Source: Pseudoips prasinana
Lineage: Eukaryota > Arthropoda > Insecta > Lepidoptera > Nolidae
DNA length: 64,000 nt
Assembly: GCA_951640165.1 (NCBI GenBank)
Contig: OX621235.1
Span: forward strand, 1 to 64,000
Direction of reading: 5' to 3'
A model generated the notes under the pieces. That model made no database searches, was not told the DNA's origin, and was given only the letters and a program-made list of their open reading frames with translations. This document shows positions 20,397-29,969 of the stretch, in pieces. Position numbers and translations under genes: made by a program. Position 1 is the stretch's first letter, and each line of letters starts with the position of its first letter.

Positions 20397-20502
20397 TGGG
20401 CACACCTCGAGGGTGTGCTGCGCCGTGTCCTCCGCGGCTCCACAGTCGTGGCACGCCGGGGTCTCCTCCCTCTGGATCCGATGCAGGTGCGTTCCGAAAC
20501 AA
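20396..20502 (-). other. ORF2-derived patch joined to ORF1 of A5
   Basis: About 107 nt matching the ORF2 zinc-motif region (equivalent to about 15504-15607) in the same orientation as the element. It ends GTTCCGAAACAAC, closer to the A9 version of this region than to A5 itself. The junction shares about one base with ORF1. It is best explained by a jump of the reverse transcriptase to a second RNA near the end of synthesis. Confidence 0.85.
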
Positions 20503-20531
20503 CTAACCTAACCTAACCTAACCTAACCTAA

Positions 20532-20533
<2 letters not shown>
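20503..20533 (+). repeat. Telomeric repeat, about 6 units
   Basis: CTAA followed by CCTAA units up to CC, between the A5 patch and the poly(A) of B1. Confidence 0.96.
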
Positions 20534-20566
<33 letters not shown>

Positions 20567-20568
<2 letters not shown>

Positions 20569-20886
20569 GGGGTGGAAAATCCTGCATGGATGTCCTCCGC
20601 CTTGGGGGAGGCGGAGGGGTCTGTCAGACTCCTACTGACTAAAAACCACCCCGGTGTTCCATCTCACACCTGCGCCGGGGGTCGCGGGAACGAATGATAC
20701 TTCCGCAACCCCCAGCTGGTGCTGGCCCATGCCTGCGGGCCTCCTCGCATTAGCGGGGGGAGTGAGGTGTTAAACTCCCCCCGCAACGTCTAAGAGGGGC
20801 GCGCGTGGAACACGTCGCGCCGCCACCTCGGGTCCAGATGTGTAGTGGGCGACGGACGCCCCTGAGTCCGTCGCCCCTGGACCCAT
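20567..20886 (-). promoter_or_regulatory. Family B 3' UTR with a series of strong hairpins
   Basis: Perfect stems visible: CGGGGTGG 20568-20575 with CCACCCCG 20646-20653, closing the 3' terminal domain; CCTCCGCCT 20594-20602 with AGGCGGAGG 20609-20617; GCGGGGGGAGT 20753-20763 with 20774-20784; GGGCGACGGAC 20847-20857 with 20866-20876, nested inside GGGTCCAG 20830-20837 with CTGGACCC 20877-20884. The last structure ends 2 nt from the ORF2 stop. It is a likely reverse-transcriptase recognition domain, by analogy with SART1. Confidence 0.7.
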
Positions 20887-23800
20887 TTAGGGGGGCTGGA
20901 AGAGGGCATTGTCCGCCCTCCGCCGACGCCCGGTGCGTCTGCTGCGGGCCGGATGAGAGGATGAAATCTCCCTCTCCCGCTCCGCAGCTTCCTTCCGCGA
21001 GATGACTGTCTCGCAGAAGGAAACCACCGCGTCCCAGGACTCCTCGCTGCCAACCATTGAGTTCACGACGGCCGGCAGCGACAGGTCACTGCCTACTCCA
21101 GAAATGAGGGCACGGCGCTGCTCCTCCCAAGCGGCACACTCTGCCAGCGTATGCAGCGCCGTGTCCTCCCGACAGTCGACGCAGTGGTGACACCGGGCGT
21201 CCGGCTCCCTGTTTATGCGACACAGGTACTTCCCGAAGCAGCCATGCCCCGAGAGTACCTGCGTCACCCGAAACGACAGGGAGCCGTGCCTCCTCCCGAG
21301 CCAACGCTCGAGTACCGGCCGGACCGCCTCGATAGTGACGAGGCCGGCGGTTGGGCGCGATAGCCTGTCCCGCCATTCCGCCACCAGGGCCTCGCGAAGC
21401 TGCGACCGACGCAGCCCCATGTGTTGCTGCATCGGCCTCTCGCCTTGTGCCAGCATCTCCTCGCGCCACCGGTACAGTGACGCGAGTACTTTAGCCTCGA
21501 GGTCCCAGGGCGGGGATCCGGCCAGTACACAAGCCGCCTCGTAGGAGACCGTGCGATACCCCCTGATAACTCTGACGGCCATAGCTCTCTGCGGTCTCCG
21601 CAGAACAGCTATGCTACCGGCCGTCAGGTCAGCCGCCCAGATCGGGGCCCCGTACAGGGCCATCGATCGCACGATCCCCACGTAGAGCCGCCTACAGGCT
21701 GCGCTCGGGCCCCCCAGATTGGGAAGCAGCGTTGACAGCGCCCCAGCCGCGCCCATCAGCTTGGGCACCAGCCGCCGGAAGTGGGGTCCGAAGTCCCACC
21801 GGCTGTCGAGCACCAATCCCAGGTACTTCATGGTAGGCTCGACAGCGATCCGGACCCCCCCAACCACTATGTGTGATCCGGCGGGTGGCGCCCTTCGGGG
21901 ACCATGGAACATCATGGCCTCCGATTTGTTGAGGGCCACCTCCAGGCCGAGGCGCCGGATGCGGCTCACCACCTGTGAGACCGCCGCCGTCGCCAGCAAC
22001 GCTGCCTCCCTGTGCGAACTCCCACGGGCCGTAACCAGCGTGTCGTCCGCATAACACGTCAGGTCCACGCCCGTCTGGAGTTCGCCCCTCAGCACCCAGT
22101 CGTAACCGATGTTCCACAGGAGCGGGCCCAAGACTGAGCCCTGCGGAACACCGCACGACATTGGGTGCCGTTGTCCGCCATCCCGTCCCACGTAGGTGAC
22201 ACACCTCTCTGCCAGGTAAGCCCCAACGATGTGGCGAAGGTAGGACGGCACCCGATGATACCGCAGTGCCTCCCGAATGCAACTCCAGGGCAGGGTGTTG
22301 AAGGCGTTGGAGATGTCCAAGGACACCGCCAACATTACCCCACCCCGGGACACTGCTTCCTCCGCCAGGCCTCTCACCCTCGACACAGCGTGTATGGTAG
22401 AGCGCCCATGCCGAAAGCCGAACTGGCTCTCGTCCAGGTCCGGCCCCTCTCCGCACAAGTGGCCGACGAGGCGGGCTGCGATTATCCGCTCAAGCAGCTT
22501 GCCAACCTCGTCCAGCAGCACTATGGGCCGGTACCCAGACGGTGAGTCCGCAGGGCGCCCCGCCTTTCTGAGCAGGACCAGACGACCAGATTTCCACAAG
22601 GTGGGAAACTGGCCCCGCTCAAGGCACGCTGTGTAGAGACCTCTCAGTTGGGGACCCAGCTCCTTCAGAGCGAGGGCCAACGCACAGCCGTGAATCCCGT
22701 CGGGCCCCGGAGCCACGTTTTTAGCCCGGAGCCGCATCACGGCCGCCCTCAACTCTTCCTGAGTCACCCCTGGGACGCTGATGGCGTTCTCCTCTGTAGG
22801 CTCTGCGGCTGTGGGCAAAGCCATCGGCGGTGGCGTGTGCTCCGCTCTTGCCGGGAAGAGGGCTGCCACTACTTCCTCCAGCAGCTCGGGTTGAAGACTC
22901 TCCGTGAGTGGAGGCGCCGCGGCTCGAAGTTTCCCACGAACCGCACGATAAGGGCGCCCCCACGGATCTCCGTCCAGAGTCTCCAACATCTCCTCCCTGG
23001 CTCGCGTCTTGGCTTCGCCGATGGCCAGCCACAGAGCCTCCTTCGCCGCGCGGTACACCTCATACCGCGCGGCCTCTTCATCAGGGACCCGACGACGTCT
23101 CCTCCGGTATCGGGTGTACTGGCGCCTGACCGCCACGCACGCGACGCGCAACTGTGCGATCTCGGCAGTCCACCAGTACACCTGGCGCTTTCCTGTCTGT
23201 GTGTGGACCCGGGGCATAGACGCGTCGCAGATTTGCGTCATCGCCCCGCGGAACCACAGCGCCTCCTCTTCGACGTCGACGGGTCCATTCGTCGCCGACT
23301 CCCGGTACCAGGCCTGGACAATGGCGGCCTCCTCGAGAAGTTCCCTGTCGATGCGCTTACGCGCCCAGCGCGGACCGTCTACCCGCGGGGCCGGTGGACC
23401 GCGGCCGCCAGTGGTCTGGGCGGAGACGTCGAAACGGATGTACCGATGATCAGACAACGTCTCCACCTCCACAGCGACACGCCAGTCGCGGACACGGCTC
23501 GCGACAGCAGGGCTAGCGAACGAGACGTCCACTATTGAACCACCCCGCTGCCGCACGCACGTGTGGACCGACCCCCGATTTAGGACGGTCAGGCCAGCCG
23601 TGACCGCCCACTCCTCCAGCACCTCACCCCTGGCATCCGTCACCGGAGATCCCCACGCCGCAGACTTGGCGTTGAGATCCCCGAGCAACAGCACAGGGCG
23701 AGGGTGGAGTCGGCCTACAACGGCACCCAACTCGACAAGGAAATTCTCGAAGTCGGCGAGACTCTTGTTGGGCGAAAAATACGCCCCAACCGTACCAATG

Positions 23801-24033
23801 CCGTCCACGAGGGCTGCTACCCAGCCGTGACCTCGGGACGGGTGGACCAGAGCCCCGCCAATGATGGCCACCAAGCCGTCCAAGTCTCCCAACCAGTTAT
23901 CCCTGGGGGGGACAAAGTACGGCTCGGCGACCACCGCCACGCGGATCGACCACTCCGCCATGCTCTGGAGCAAGAGATCCTGAGCTCTGGCACAGTGGTT
24001 GATATTGCCCTGGAGGAAATGGAACAGCGCCAT
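20887..24033 (-). CDS. ORF2 endonuclease/reverse transcriptase of B1
   Basis: 1048 aa. The endonuclease has N-terminal QGNINH and VAEPY blocks, GDLNAK with D119, and SDHR with D195 and H196. The reverse transcriptase shows PGPDG, motif A SLDISNAF, GVPQGS and YADD at 661-664. The C-terminal zinc motif reads CHHC...HTLAEC (CX2CX9HX4C), with an extra Cys compared with family A. It is followed by a short basic tail. The length is close to family A (1056). The ATG overlaps the ORF1 stop as TAATG (24031-24035). Confidence 0.95.
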   Translation of the reverse strand: MALFHFLQGNINHCARAQDLLLQSMAEWSIRVAVVAEPYFVPPRDNWLGDLDGLVAIIGGALVHPSRGHGWVAALVDGIGTVGAYFSPNKSLADFENFLVELGAVVGRLHPRPVLLLGDLNAKSAAWGSPVTDARGEVLEEWAVTAGLTVLNRGSVHTCVRQRGGSIVDVSFASPAVASRVRDWRVAVEVETLSDHRYIRFDVSAQTTGGRGPPAPRVDGPRWARKRIDRELLEEAAIVQAWYRESATNGPVDVEEEALWFRGAMTQICDASMPRVHTQTGKRQVYWWTAEIAQLRVACVAVRRQYTRYRRRRRRVPDEEAARYEVYRAAKEALWLAIGEAKTRAREEMLETLDGDPWGRPYRAVRGKLRAAAPPLTESLQPELLEEVVAALFPARAEHTPPPMALPTAAEPTEENAISVPGVTQEELRAAVMRLRAKNVAPGPDGIHGCALALALKELGPQLRGLYTACLERGQFPTLWKSGRLVLLRKAGRPADSPSGYRPIVLLDEVGKLLERIIAARLVGHLCGEGPDLDESQFGFRHGRSTIHAVSRVRGLAEEAVSRGGVMLAVSLDISNAFNTLPWSCIREALRYHRVPSYLRHIVGAYLAERCVTYVGRDGGQRHPMSCGVPQGSVLGPLLWNIGYDWVLRGELQTGVDLTCYADDTLVTARGSSHREAALLATAAVSQVVSRIRRLGLEVALNKSEAMMFHGPRRAPPAGSHIVVGGVRIAVEPTMKYLGLVLDSRWDFGPHFRRLVPKLMGAAGALSTLLPNLGGPSAACRRLYVGIVRSMALYGAPIWAADLTAGSIAVLRRPQRAMAVRVIRGYRTVSYEAACVLAGSPPWDLEAKVLASLYRWREEMLAQGERPMQQHMGLRRSQLREALVAEWRDRLSRPTAGLVTIEAVRPVLERWLGRRHGSLSFRVTQVLSGHGCFGKYLCRINREPDARCHHCVDCREDTALHTLAECAAWEEQRRALISGVGSDLSLPAVVNSMVGSEESWDAVVSFCETVISRKEAAEREREISSSHPARSRRTGRRRRADNALFQPP

Positions 24034-26306
24034 TAGGCAGTGTCCATTCCCTCCGCACCCCTCTCAGGCCGGGAGTCGGCCGAAGGGCAGCTAGGCTGTC
24101 GGGGGGGTAAAGAGCCCCCGGCAGCCTTGGCTCCCTTTTTCTTCTTCTTGGCGGTAGCGCCACAGGCCTTCCCGCCCGCTCTGTGCCCCGCGGGCCTCCC
24201 TGCAGCTGTACAGAGGCTGCAGTTTGGCGCCGCAGAGCACTGGGCCGCCTTGTGGCCGGGCTGGCCGCAGCGATAACACTCGTCGCTGCGGTCCGTTTCA
24301 GCAGTGCACCGCGCCCGGACATGCCCAATGTCCAGGCATCGGTAGCACCGCATAGCCCTGGGCTGCACCAGCTTGACCCTGGCGGCAACCCACCCCACCA
24401 ACAGTCGCCCAGCACTGGCGACCTTATTCGCCGCCGCCACCGGACACCGCACCCATATGAAGCCGAGTCCGGAGGCGTCGGCGCGAATGTCGCCCGTCCG
24501 CACATCCTCGGGCCGACATCCACCGATCCGGGCGACGGCTGCCAAGACCTCAGCCGGAGTCACCGAGTCATCCAGGCCGTCGACACGAAACTCCGCGGTC
24601 TTCACCGGCCTGGACACCCGGACGTCCTCCGGATTGAGGGCCTCCCTCAACTTGGCGGCCAGGATGTCCGCCTTCGCCCCGCTGGAGTCACCCGACACCT
24701 CAAGCAGCCGCGCCCCCGTCACCGCCGACTTTATCCTGAAGCCGGACGGTGTGCCAAGGTCGGGAAACGCGACTTTGGCCTTTGCCTCGGTCAGGACCGC
24801 CTTATACGTAACGCCCCTTTTGACGGCTTCGGGCTGCAGTGTTATCACTACAGCCGCGGAGCGTGGGGCTCTGACCTTAGGCGGTCCCTGTGCCTTCTTG
24901 GGTGCCGGTGTTGGTGCCGGCGGCGCCGCCTTCTTCTTTTTGCGGCCCCTCTTGACGACCGTCGTCCAGGCCTCAGTACTAGGCCCAGGCGCAGCCGCTG
25001 GAGGCGCCGCTGGAGGTCCCGCTGTCCGGGAGGTCGGCATTTGGGACGCGGGCTTTGATGCCACTGTCCTTCCTGGTCGGCTCGGTTTAGCCGCCACGGC
25101 CACCGCGGCCGCCGGGCGCCGTTCGTGGACAACCTCTCTCCTCCGCCCGTCCCCGGCGAGTGGAGGGCGGACGGACTCCGCCGGGAGGAGCCTCGCCTCT
25201 ATGGCCTCGAAGCGGGCACCGACCATCTTACCGCACTGCATCATGCAGACGCGGACGATCTTTTCGACCTCCGCATCCACAAGTGCAGGGGTCGAGAAAG
25301 AGGCCGGCGATGGAGTCGGCGATGGGGTCGCCACAGGAGAGGACCCGGCGACTGCGGGAGCTGTCCTTTGGGCGGCAACCTGCCGCTTGAGGTCCTCCAG
25401 CTCCGATCGGAGACGGTCGTTCTCCTCCCACAACTTCGCCGTCTCCTCGGCGCCGGTGCGATTGGCAAGGACCTCAACCGCCTCCCGGATGCCGTCAGCC
25501 GCCTCCTTCAGAGCTCGAGTGAACGTGCCCTTCAGGTTGCCCGATTTGGTGGCAACCCTCAGAACCACGTCCACTCCGTCTAAAACCTGGCGACTGAGCG
25601 CCACCGCCGATGAGCTCCCTGCAGCCATCCGAGCGGAGCGCCGCTCTCGAGCCTGCCGGGCCAACTCGCTGACCTCGTCAGCCGCGGCTTCCTTTCGCTG
25701 CAACCGCCTTGCAGCAGCGGCCTCCGCACGGTTGCTGCCCAGCAGTGAAGCAGTGGAGCCCCCGCTCGAATCAGCCATGGCTAGCCCAGGGTCGCTCTCC
25801 GCGCCCTCCACATGCTCCACTGGAGCTGCCGCAACAAAGCGACCCCGCCCGTCACGCTCCGGCATCCGAGCAATGGCTCCACTCGGAACCGCGCGAACTT
25901 TGCCTCTCCGGGCCGTGGAGACCTTGGCGACCACCAAGTTCTCCCTACTTAGGGACCCGCTGCGCTTCCTCCCATGTCCGGACCTGGATCCAGATCCAGA
26001 CCTGGAACGGCACCCGCGTGTGTCCTCGTCGGACATTTGGTCAGGAAGAGGAGTGGCTGGACGGGACCTCGACCTGGTGGTCCCCCTACTCCTTCTTGCA
26101 CAGTGCGCCAACTCGACTTCCTCATCTCCCTCATTATTATTAGGACGCACAAAACTGGGCGTGTGCGCCCTATCCGCAACCTCTGCAGGCAATTGTCTCA
26201 TGGTGTCCCCCCCAGATACGGTGGGACAGCCGGGCCCTAATGGACCCGGGAGGGATTCTCCGGCATAGCCGGTACCCTCCTGGGGTAGTGTTTTCCGAGA
26301 AGACAT
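24033..26306 (-). CDS. ORF1 gag-like protein of B1
   Basis: 757 aa from MSSRKTLP. The N-terminal third is Arg/Ser-rich (RSRSGSGSRSG-like stretch near 95-115) and lacks the GPSQGQ repeats of family A. A coiled-coil-like segment (about 280-315, ANRTGAEETAKLWEENDRL region) and an Ala/Pro-rich linker with a short KKKK block follow. The conserved C-terminal half has zinc knuckles CX2CX4HX4C at 654-667 and 677-690 and CX2CX8HX6C at 696-715. A Lys-rich tail comes after the knuckles. The role is presumably RNA packaging and telomere targeting. Confidence 0.92.
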   Translation of the reverse strand: MSSRKTLPQEGTGYAGESLPGPLGPGCPTVSGGDTMRQLPAEVADRAHTPSFVRPNNNEGDEEVELAHCARRSRGTTRSRSRPATPLPDQMSDEDTRGCRSRSGSGSRSGHGRKRSGSLSRENLVVAKVSTARRGKVRAVPSGAIARMPERDGRGRFVAAAPVEHVEGAESDPGLAMADSSGGSTASLLGSNRAEAAAARRLQRKEAAADEVSELARQARERRSARMAAGSSSAVALSRQVLDGVDVVLRVATKSGNLKGTFTRALKEAADGIREAVEVLANRTGAEETAKLWEENDRLRSELEDLKRQVAAQRTAPAVAGSSPVATPSPTPSPASFSTPALVDAEVEKIVRVCMMQCGKMVGARFEAIEARLLPAESVRPPLAGDGRRREVVHERRPAAAVAVAAKPSRPGRTVASKPASQMPTSRTAGPPAAPPAAAPGPSTEAWTTVVKRGRKKKKAAPPAPTPAPKKAQGPPKVRAPRSAAVVITLQPEAVKRGVTYKAVLTEAKAKVAFPDLGTPSGFRIKSAVTGARLLEVSGDSSGAKADILAAKLREALNPEDVRVSRPVKTAEFRVDGLDDSVTPAEVLAAVARIGGCRPEDVRTGDIRADASGLGFIWVRCPVAAANKVASAGRLLVGWVAARVKLVQPRAMRCYRCLDIGHVRARCTAETDRSDECYRCGQPGHKAAQCSAAPNCSLCTAAGRPAGHRAGGKACGATAKKKKKGAKAAGGSLPPRQPSCPSADSRPERGAEGMDTA

Positions 26307-26609
26307 TCTGAACCTTATTACCCTGCGGGCCGGTTTACCCCCCGGTAGCCCCTGCGCCGGGTAATGCTCAGGGGTTAAGGGGTTAAATCTCTGAATACTC
26401 CCCTTCTAGTGAATAGAAGGGGGAACAGAGGCGAGAGATGTCGGAATATTCGCCACGGACGGTGGCTTATCCCCATGCAAGCACAGGAAAAAGCCAGCGC
26501 CCATGCCCAGGGCACACCAATCCGAAAAACTTCCGTTCCCACCGAATATAAATATTCGAATGGGACCAGAAGTCTCGGACCACGAGGAGGTTTTCCGACC
26601 ACGTGCCCC
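26307..26609 (-). promoter_or_regulatory. 5' UTR of B1 (family B) with two hairpins
   Basis: About 303 nt with lower GC than the ORFs. One perfect 9-bp hairpin: CCCCTTCTA 26400-26408, loop GTGAA, TAGAAGGGG 26414-26422. A second: CGAATAT 26543-26549 with ATATTCG 26552-26558, extended by TCCCA 26537-26541 with TGGGA 26561-26565. It presumably holds the internal promoter, but no promoter motif can be assigned. Confidence 0.65.
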
Positions 26610-26618
26610 AACCTAACC
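26605..26618 (+). repeat. Target-site duplication of A6, left copy
   Basis: GCCCCAACCTAACC, made of 9 nt of telomere repeat plus the first 5 nt of B1 (sense GGGGC). The matching copy is at 29956-29969 on the other side of A6. Confidence 0.8.
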
Positions 26619-29600
26619 TTTTTTTTTTTTTTTTTTTTTTTTTTTTGTTTGCGCTGGGAAAAAATGCGTTACGCATACCCGCCCATTGGGGGATGGACGG
26701 GTTATGTGGGACTCTCCGGCTATTCCGGCATACCCACTAAAATAACCCAGCGGCACTCCCGCATCGTCTATTTGGAGGAGGACTGGGAAACCGGCACAGC
26801 CTTTACGTCCAGTCCCCCACCGACGACCGCCCGCCTTTGCAGCGGGGCCCGCACGCCCCTCCCTTAGTGGAGGGGCCCGGGAACGACCGTGAGTGCTCGG
26901 CCGTTCCCGCCCGACGAGGGTGGTGATTGGTGCAATGCGAGCGAAGGCGCCCCCGCGCCTGTCGCCCGCTAATCACCACCAGAAGGAGGGAGGCGACGAT
27001 CGTACAACCGCCGTCTCCCACCCCTTCTCCGCCTGCGGAGCGGCGGCGCGAGAGGATCATCCTCCCGCGCGCGCTCCGCCGCCTCCTTTTGCGACATGAC
27101 ATTCTCGCAAAAGGAGGCAACCGCCGCCCAAGCCTCCTCACTCCCCAGCATGGAGTTCACCACACCGGGAAGTGAGAGGTCTAACCCGACTACATCGGTC
27201 AGGGCACGGCGCAGCTCAGCCCAGGCTGGGCACACCTCGAGGGTGTGCTGCGCCGTGTCCTCCGCGGCTCCACACTCGTGGCACGCCGGGGTTTCCTCCC
27301 TCTGGATCCGATGCAGGTGCGTTCCGAAGCAGCCATGCCCGGATAACACCTGCACCAGACGGAACGAGAGGAAACCGTGGGGACGCTCGAGCCAGTCCCG
27401 CAGGGCTGGACCGAGCGCGTCCAACGTCCGGCGTCCAAAGGTGGCGGAGGCGAGGTCCCGTGTCCAGTGAAGGACGATTGCGTCCCTCGCCTCCCGCCGC
27501 ACGGCATCCCGCTCTTGCGCGGCGGGGCGCCCACCCAGCGCCCTACGCCGCGCCGTCCATTCGTACACTCTGGCGAGCACCCATGCCTCCAATTCCCAGG
27601 GAGGGGTGCCGGCCAGAGCGCACGCCGCCGCAAAACCCACCGAGCGGTAGGCCCTCGCCACCCGCTGTGCAATGGCCCGTTGGGGCCTGCGGATGGCGGT
27701 TGCATTCTCCCTCCTGTGGAGGGAGTCCGCCCAGATGGGTGCCCCGTAAAGGGCCATGCTTTTGAGGATGCCGGCATAGAGGCGCCGGCATCGCTCCTTG
27801 GGCCCGCCCAGGTTCGGGAGGAGCCATGAGAGGGCGTCCGCGGCTTTGAGCAGGCGCGTCGACAGCCCGCTGAAGTGCGGGCCGAAGCGCCACCTGCTGT
27901 CCAGCACGAGGCCCAGATACTTCATCTGGGCCCCGACCCCTATCCGGACGCCCTCCACCACGATGTGGGCGTCTGGAGGGCAGCGCTGCCGAGGCCCGTG
28001 AAAGAACACGGCCTCGGTCTTGTTCAGCGCCACCCTCAAACCAAGCTGGCGGATCCTACCTGCCACTAAGGATCCGCCAGCTGAGGCCAGACAGGCCGCC
28101 TCCCTAAAATCCCTCCCCCGGGCAACGAGGAGAGTGTCATCCGCGTAGCAGATGACACTCGTGCCCTGGAGGAGGGTGCCGCGCAGCAGCCAATCGAATC
28201 CGATGTTCCACAAGAGGGGCCCTAGCACCGAACCCTGTGGAACACCGGACTCCGCGCCGTAGCGCCTGATCCTGGCCGTCCTGTCCGCCAGGAGGACCTC
28301 TCGGTCCTCCAGGTAGTTGGCCAGGATCACCCGCAGATATTGGGGCACTCCGTGGTACCGGAGTGCCTCCAATATGGTCGAGTGGGGCACGGAGTTGAAC
28401 GCGTTGGCGATGTCGAACGACACCGCCAACACTCCGTCCCCAGCCTCGACCGCCTCCTTTACTTGGCCCCTGAGTAGGGCCACCGCGTCGACCGTCGAAC
28501 GCCCCTGTCGAAAGCCGAACTGAGCGTCCGACAGGTCCGGCCCTACCTCCCGCAAATGGCTGTTAAGCCGGGTGGCGAGGATCCCCTCGAACAGTTTACC
28601 GACCTCATCGAGCAGAACGATGGGCCGGTATGCCGAGGGGGAGTCCACCGGGCGTCCCTCCTTCCGGAGCAGGCAAAGCTGCCCCTCCTTCCATAGTTTC
28701 GGGAACCTCCCAGCCGTCAGACACGCGCTGAAGAGGTCCCGAAACCTCTGCTCCATGAGGGACGCCGCGATGGCCACCACCCGTGCGGGGACGCCATCCG
28801 GTCCAGGGGCCGTCTTCTTCGCGCGGAGGGAAAGAACCCCCGCGCCAAATTCCTCCGCCGAAACCGGAGGGACCTCCTCCGCCAGCGAAGCCACCACCCC
28901 CCCCAGTGGGGGGTTCATCGTTGGTGGGGTGAATTCGGTCCTGCGCGGAAACAGCGACCGAACCACCCCATCCAGCAACGCCGGCTCTAGGGTCTCCGTT
29001 AGTGGGGGGCCATAAGGGCGCAGCTGGCTCCGCGCCAGCTTATATGGCCTCCCAAACGGATCCCTGTCGAGTCCCTCCAGCATCTCGGCCTTTGCCGAGT
29101 CTTCGGCGGCGCACATTGCCAACTTGAGGACCGTCTTTGCCTCTACGTAAGAGGCGTAGAGGCGATCCTCCTCCGCCTGACATCGGCTGGTGCGCCGCCG
29201 ACTCCGCGTGTAGGCCCTCCTGGCCTCCACGCACGCGGCCCGGAGCGCCGCCAGCTCCGCCGTCCACCAATAAACAGCGCGACGGGGAGGCGGACGGCGA
29301 GACCGAGGCATGCTGGAATTGCACACCTCGGTCAGGGACCCCCGGAGCCGAACCGCTGCGGCGTCGACGTCCGTGCCCTGCACAGGGGGCGAGAGCCAGT
29401 CCTCGAGGAACGCTGCCTCCAGGGCTGCCTCCCGGTCCAGGCGGGTGAGAGCCCACCGCGGGAAGGGTGATTGGCCCGAGCGGGCCATCCCCCGCGGGCT
29501 CTGGGTGGAGATGTCGAACCGCACATATCGGTGGTCCGACAGGGTCTCCACCATCTCCACCCGCCAGTTCACGACGCGTGTGGCTAGCACAGGGGTGGCG

Positions 29601-29960
29601 AACGACACGTCCACCACTGACCCTCCCTGTTGCCGCACACACGTGTGAACATCCCCCCTGTTCAGGAGGGACACGCCGCACGAAGCCGCCCAAAATTCGA
29701 CGGCGCGCCCCCGGACGTTACATGACGCCGCTGGGTTGCCCCAGGCCACCGCCTTGGCGTTCAGGTCGCCCAACACGACGACCTGACGTGGTGCCGCCCT
29801 CCCGACGACTGCCGTAAGGACTTCGAGAAAGTTCTCGAAGTCCCTTAGAGGGCGGTTTGGGGAGAAATAGACCCCGACCAGGGCTATTTCTCCCCACGCG
29901 GCGGCCACGTATCCCGGACCCCTCTCTAAAAGCGAGAGGGGAGGGGAGTCCGTGGGCCCC
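26619..29960 (-). mobile_element. SART-like element A6, truncated in the endonuclease
   Basis: Poly(A) 28 nt, 3' UTR 26647-26968, ORF2 lacking its first ~61 codons; ORF1 is absent. Element sequence ends at 29955, followed by GCCCC that the element does not encode and that matches the 5' end of the neighbouring B1. The 3' part (26647 to about 28010) is nearly identical to A11 (47729 to about 49092). Confidence 0.94.
26969..29955 (-). pseudogene. ORF2 of A6, lacks endonuclease N-terminus
   Basis: Frame open from the equivalent of residue ~62 (TDSPPLSL) to the stop. Endonuclease residues N12 and E39 are lost, while GDLNAK, SDHR, the reverse transcriptase motifs including YADD, and the zinc motif remain. 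An apparent start at 29962 is only TTG from the telomeric junction. Confidence 0.93.
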
Positions 29961-29969
29961 AACCTAACC
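29956..29969 (+). repeat. Target-site duplication between A6 and A7
   Basis: GCCCCAACCTAACC. It is the right copy for A6 and also the left copy for A7, whose other copy is 33037-33050. Confidence 0.8.

Larger units (their letters stand above)
14900..20502 (-). mobile_element. SART-like element A5 with chimeric 5' end
   Basis: Poly(A) 25 nt, 3' UTR 14925-15246, intact ORF2, ORF1 lacking its N-terminus, then a 107-nt patch copied from the ORF2 C-terminal region in the same orientation, then telomeric repeats. No 5' UTR is present. It sits 9 nt from the A4 5' end (AACCTAACC, 14891-14899), yet lacks the GGGGA duplication expected at its own 5' end. Confidence 0.94.
20534..26609 (-). mobile_element. 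SART-like element B1 (family B), full length
   Basis: A second, clearly diverged family in the same orientation and target. Poly(A) 33 nt (T tract 20534-20566), 3' UTR 20567-20886, ORF2, ORF1, and a 5' UTR of about 300 nt ending GGGGCACGTGG. Proteins have the same order of domains as family A but differ throughout, and the UTRs are unrelated in sequence. Both ORFs are open. Confidence 0.95.

Noticed and set aside
24373..26268. 631-codon open frame antisense to ORF1 of B1
   Set aside because: High GC reduces stop codons on the other strand. The composition is low-complexity and no recognisable protein feature is seen.
26605..26609. GGGG at 5' junctions as untemplated (cap-derived) G addition
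   Set aside because: The fifth base (A or C) follows the left-hand neighbour in all six cases, which target-site duplication explains and random addition does not.
29956..29962. TTG start for an A6 ORF2 (and the equivalent in A7)
   Set aside because: The start codon comes from the telomeric junction GGTTGGGG, not from the element. Both ORF2s are simply 5'-truncated.
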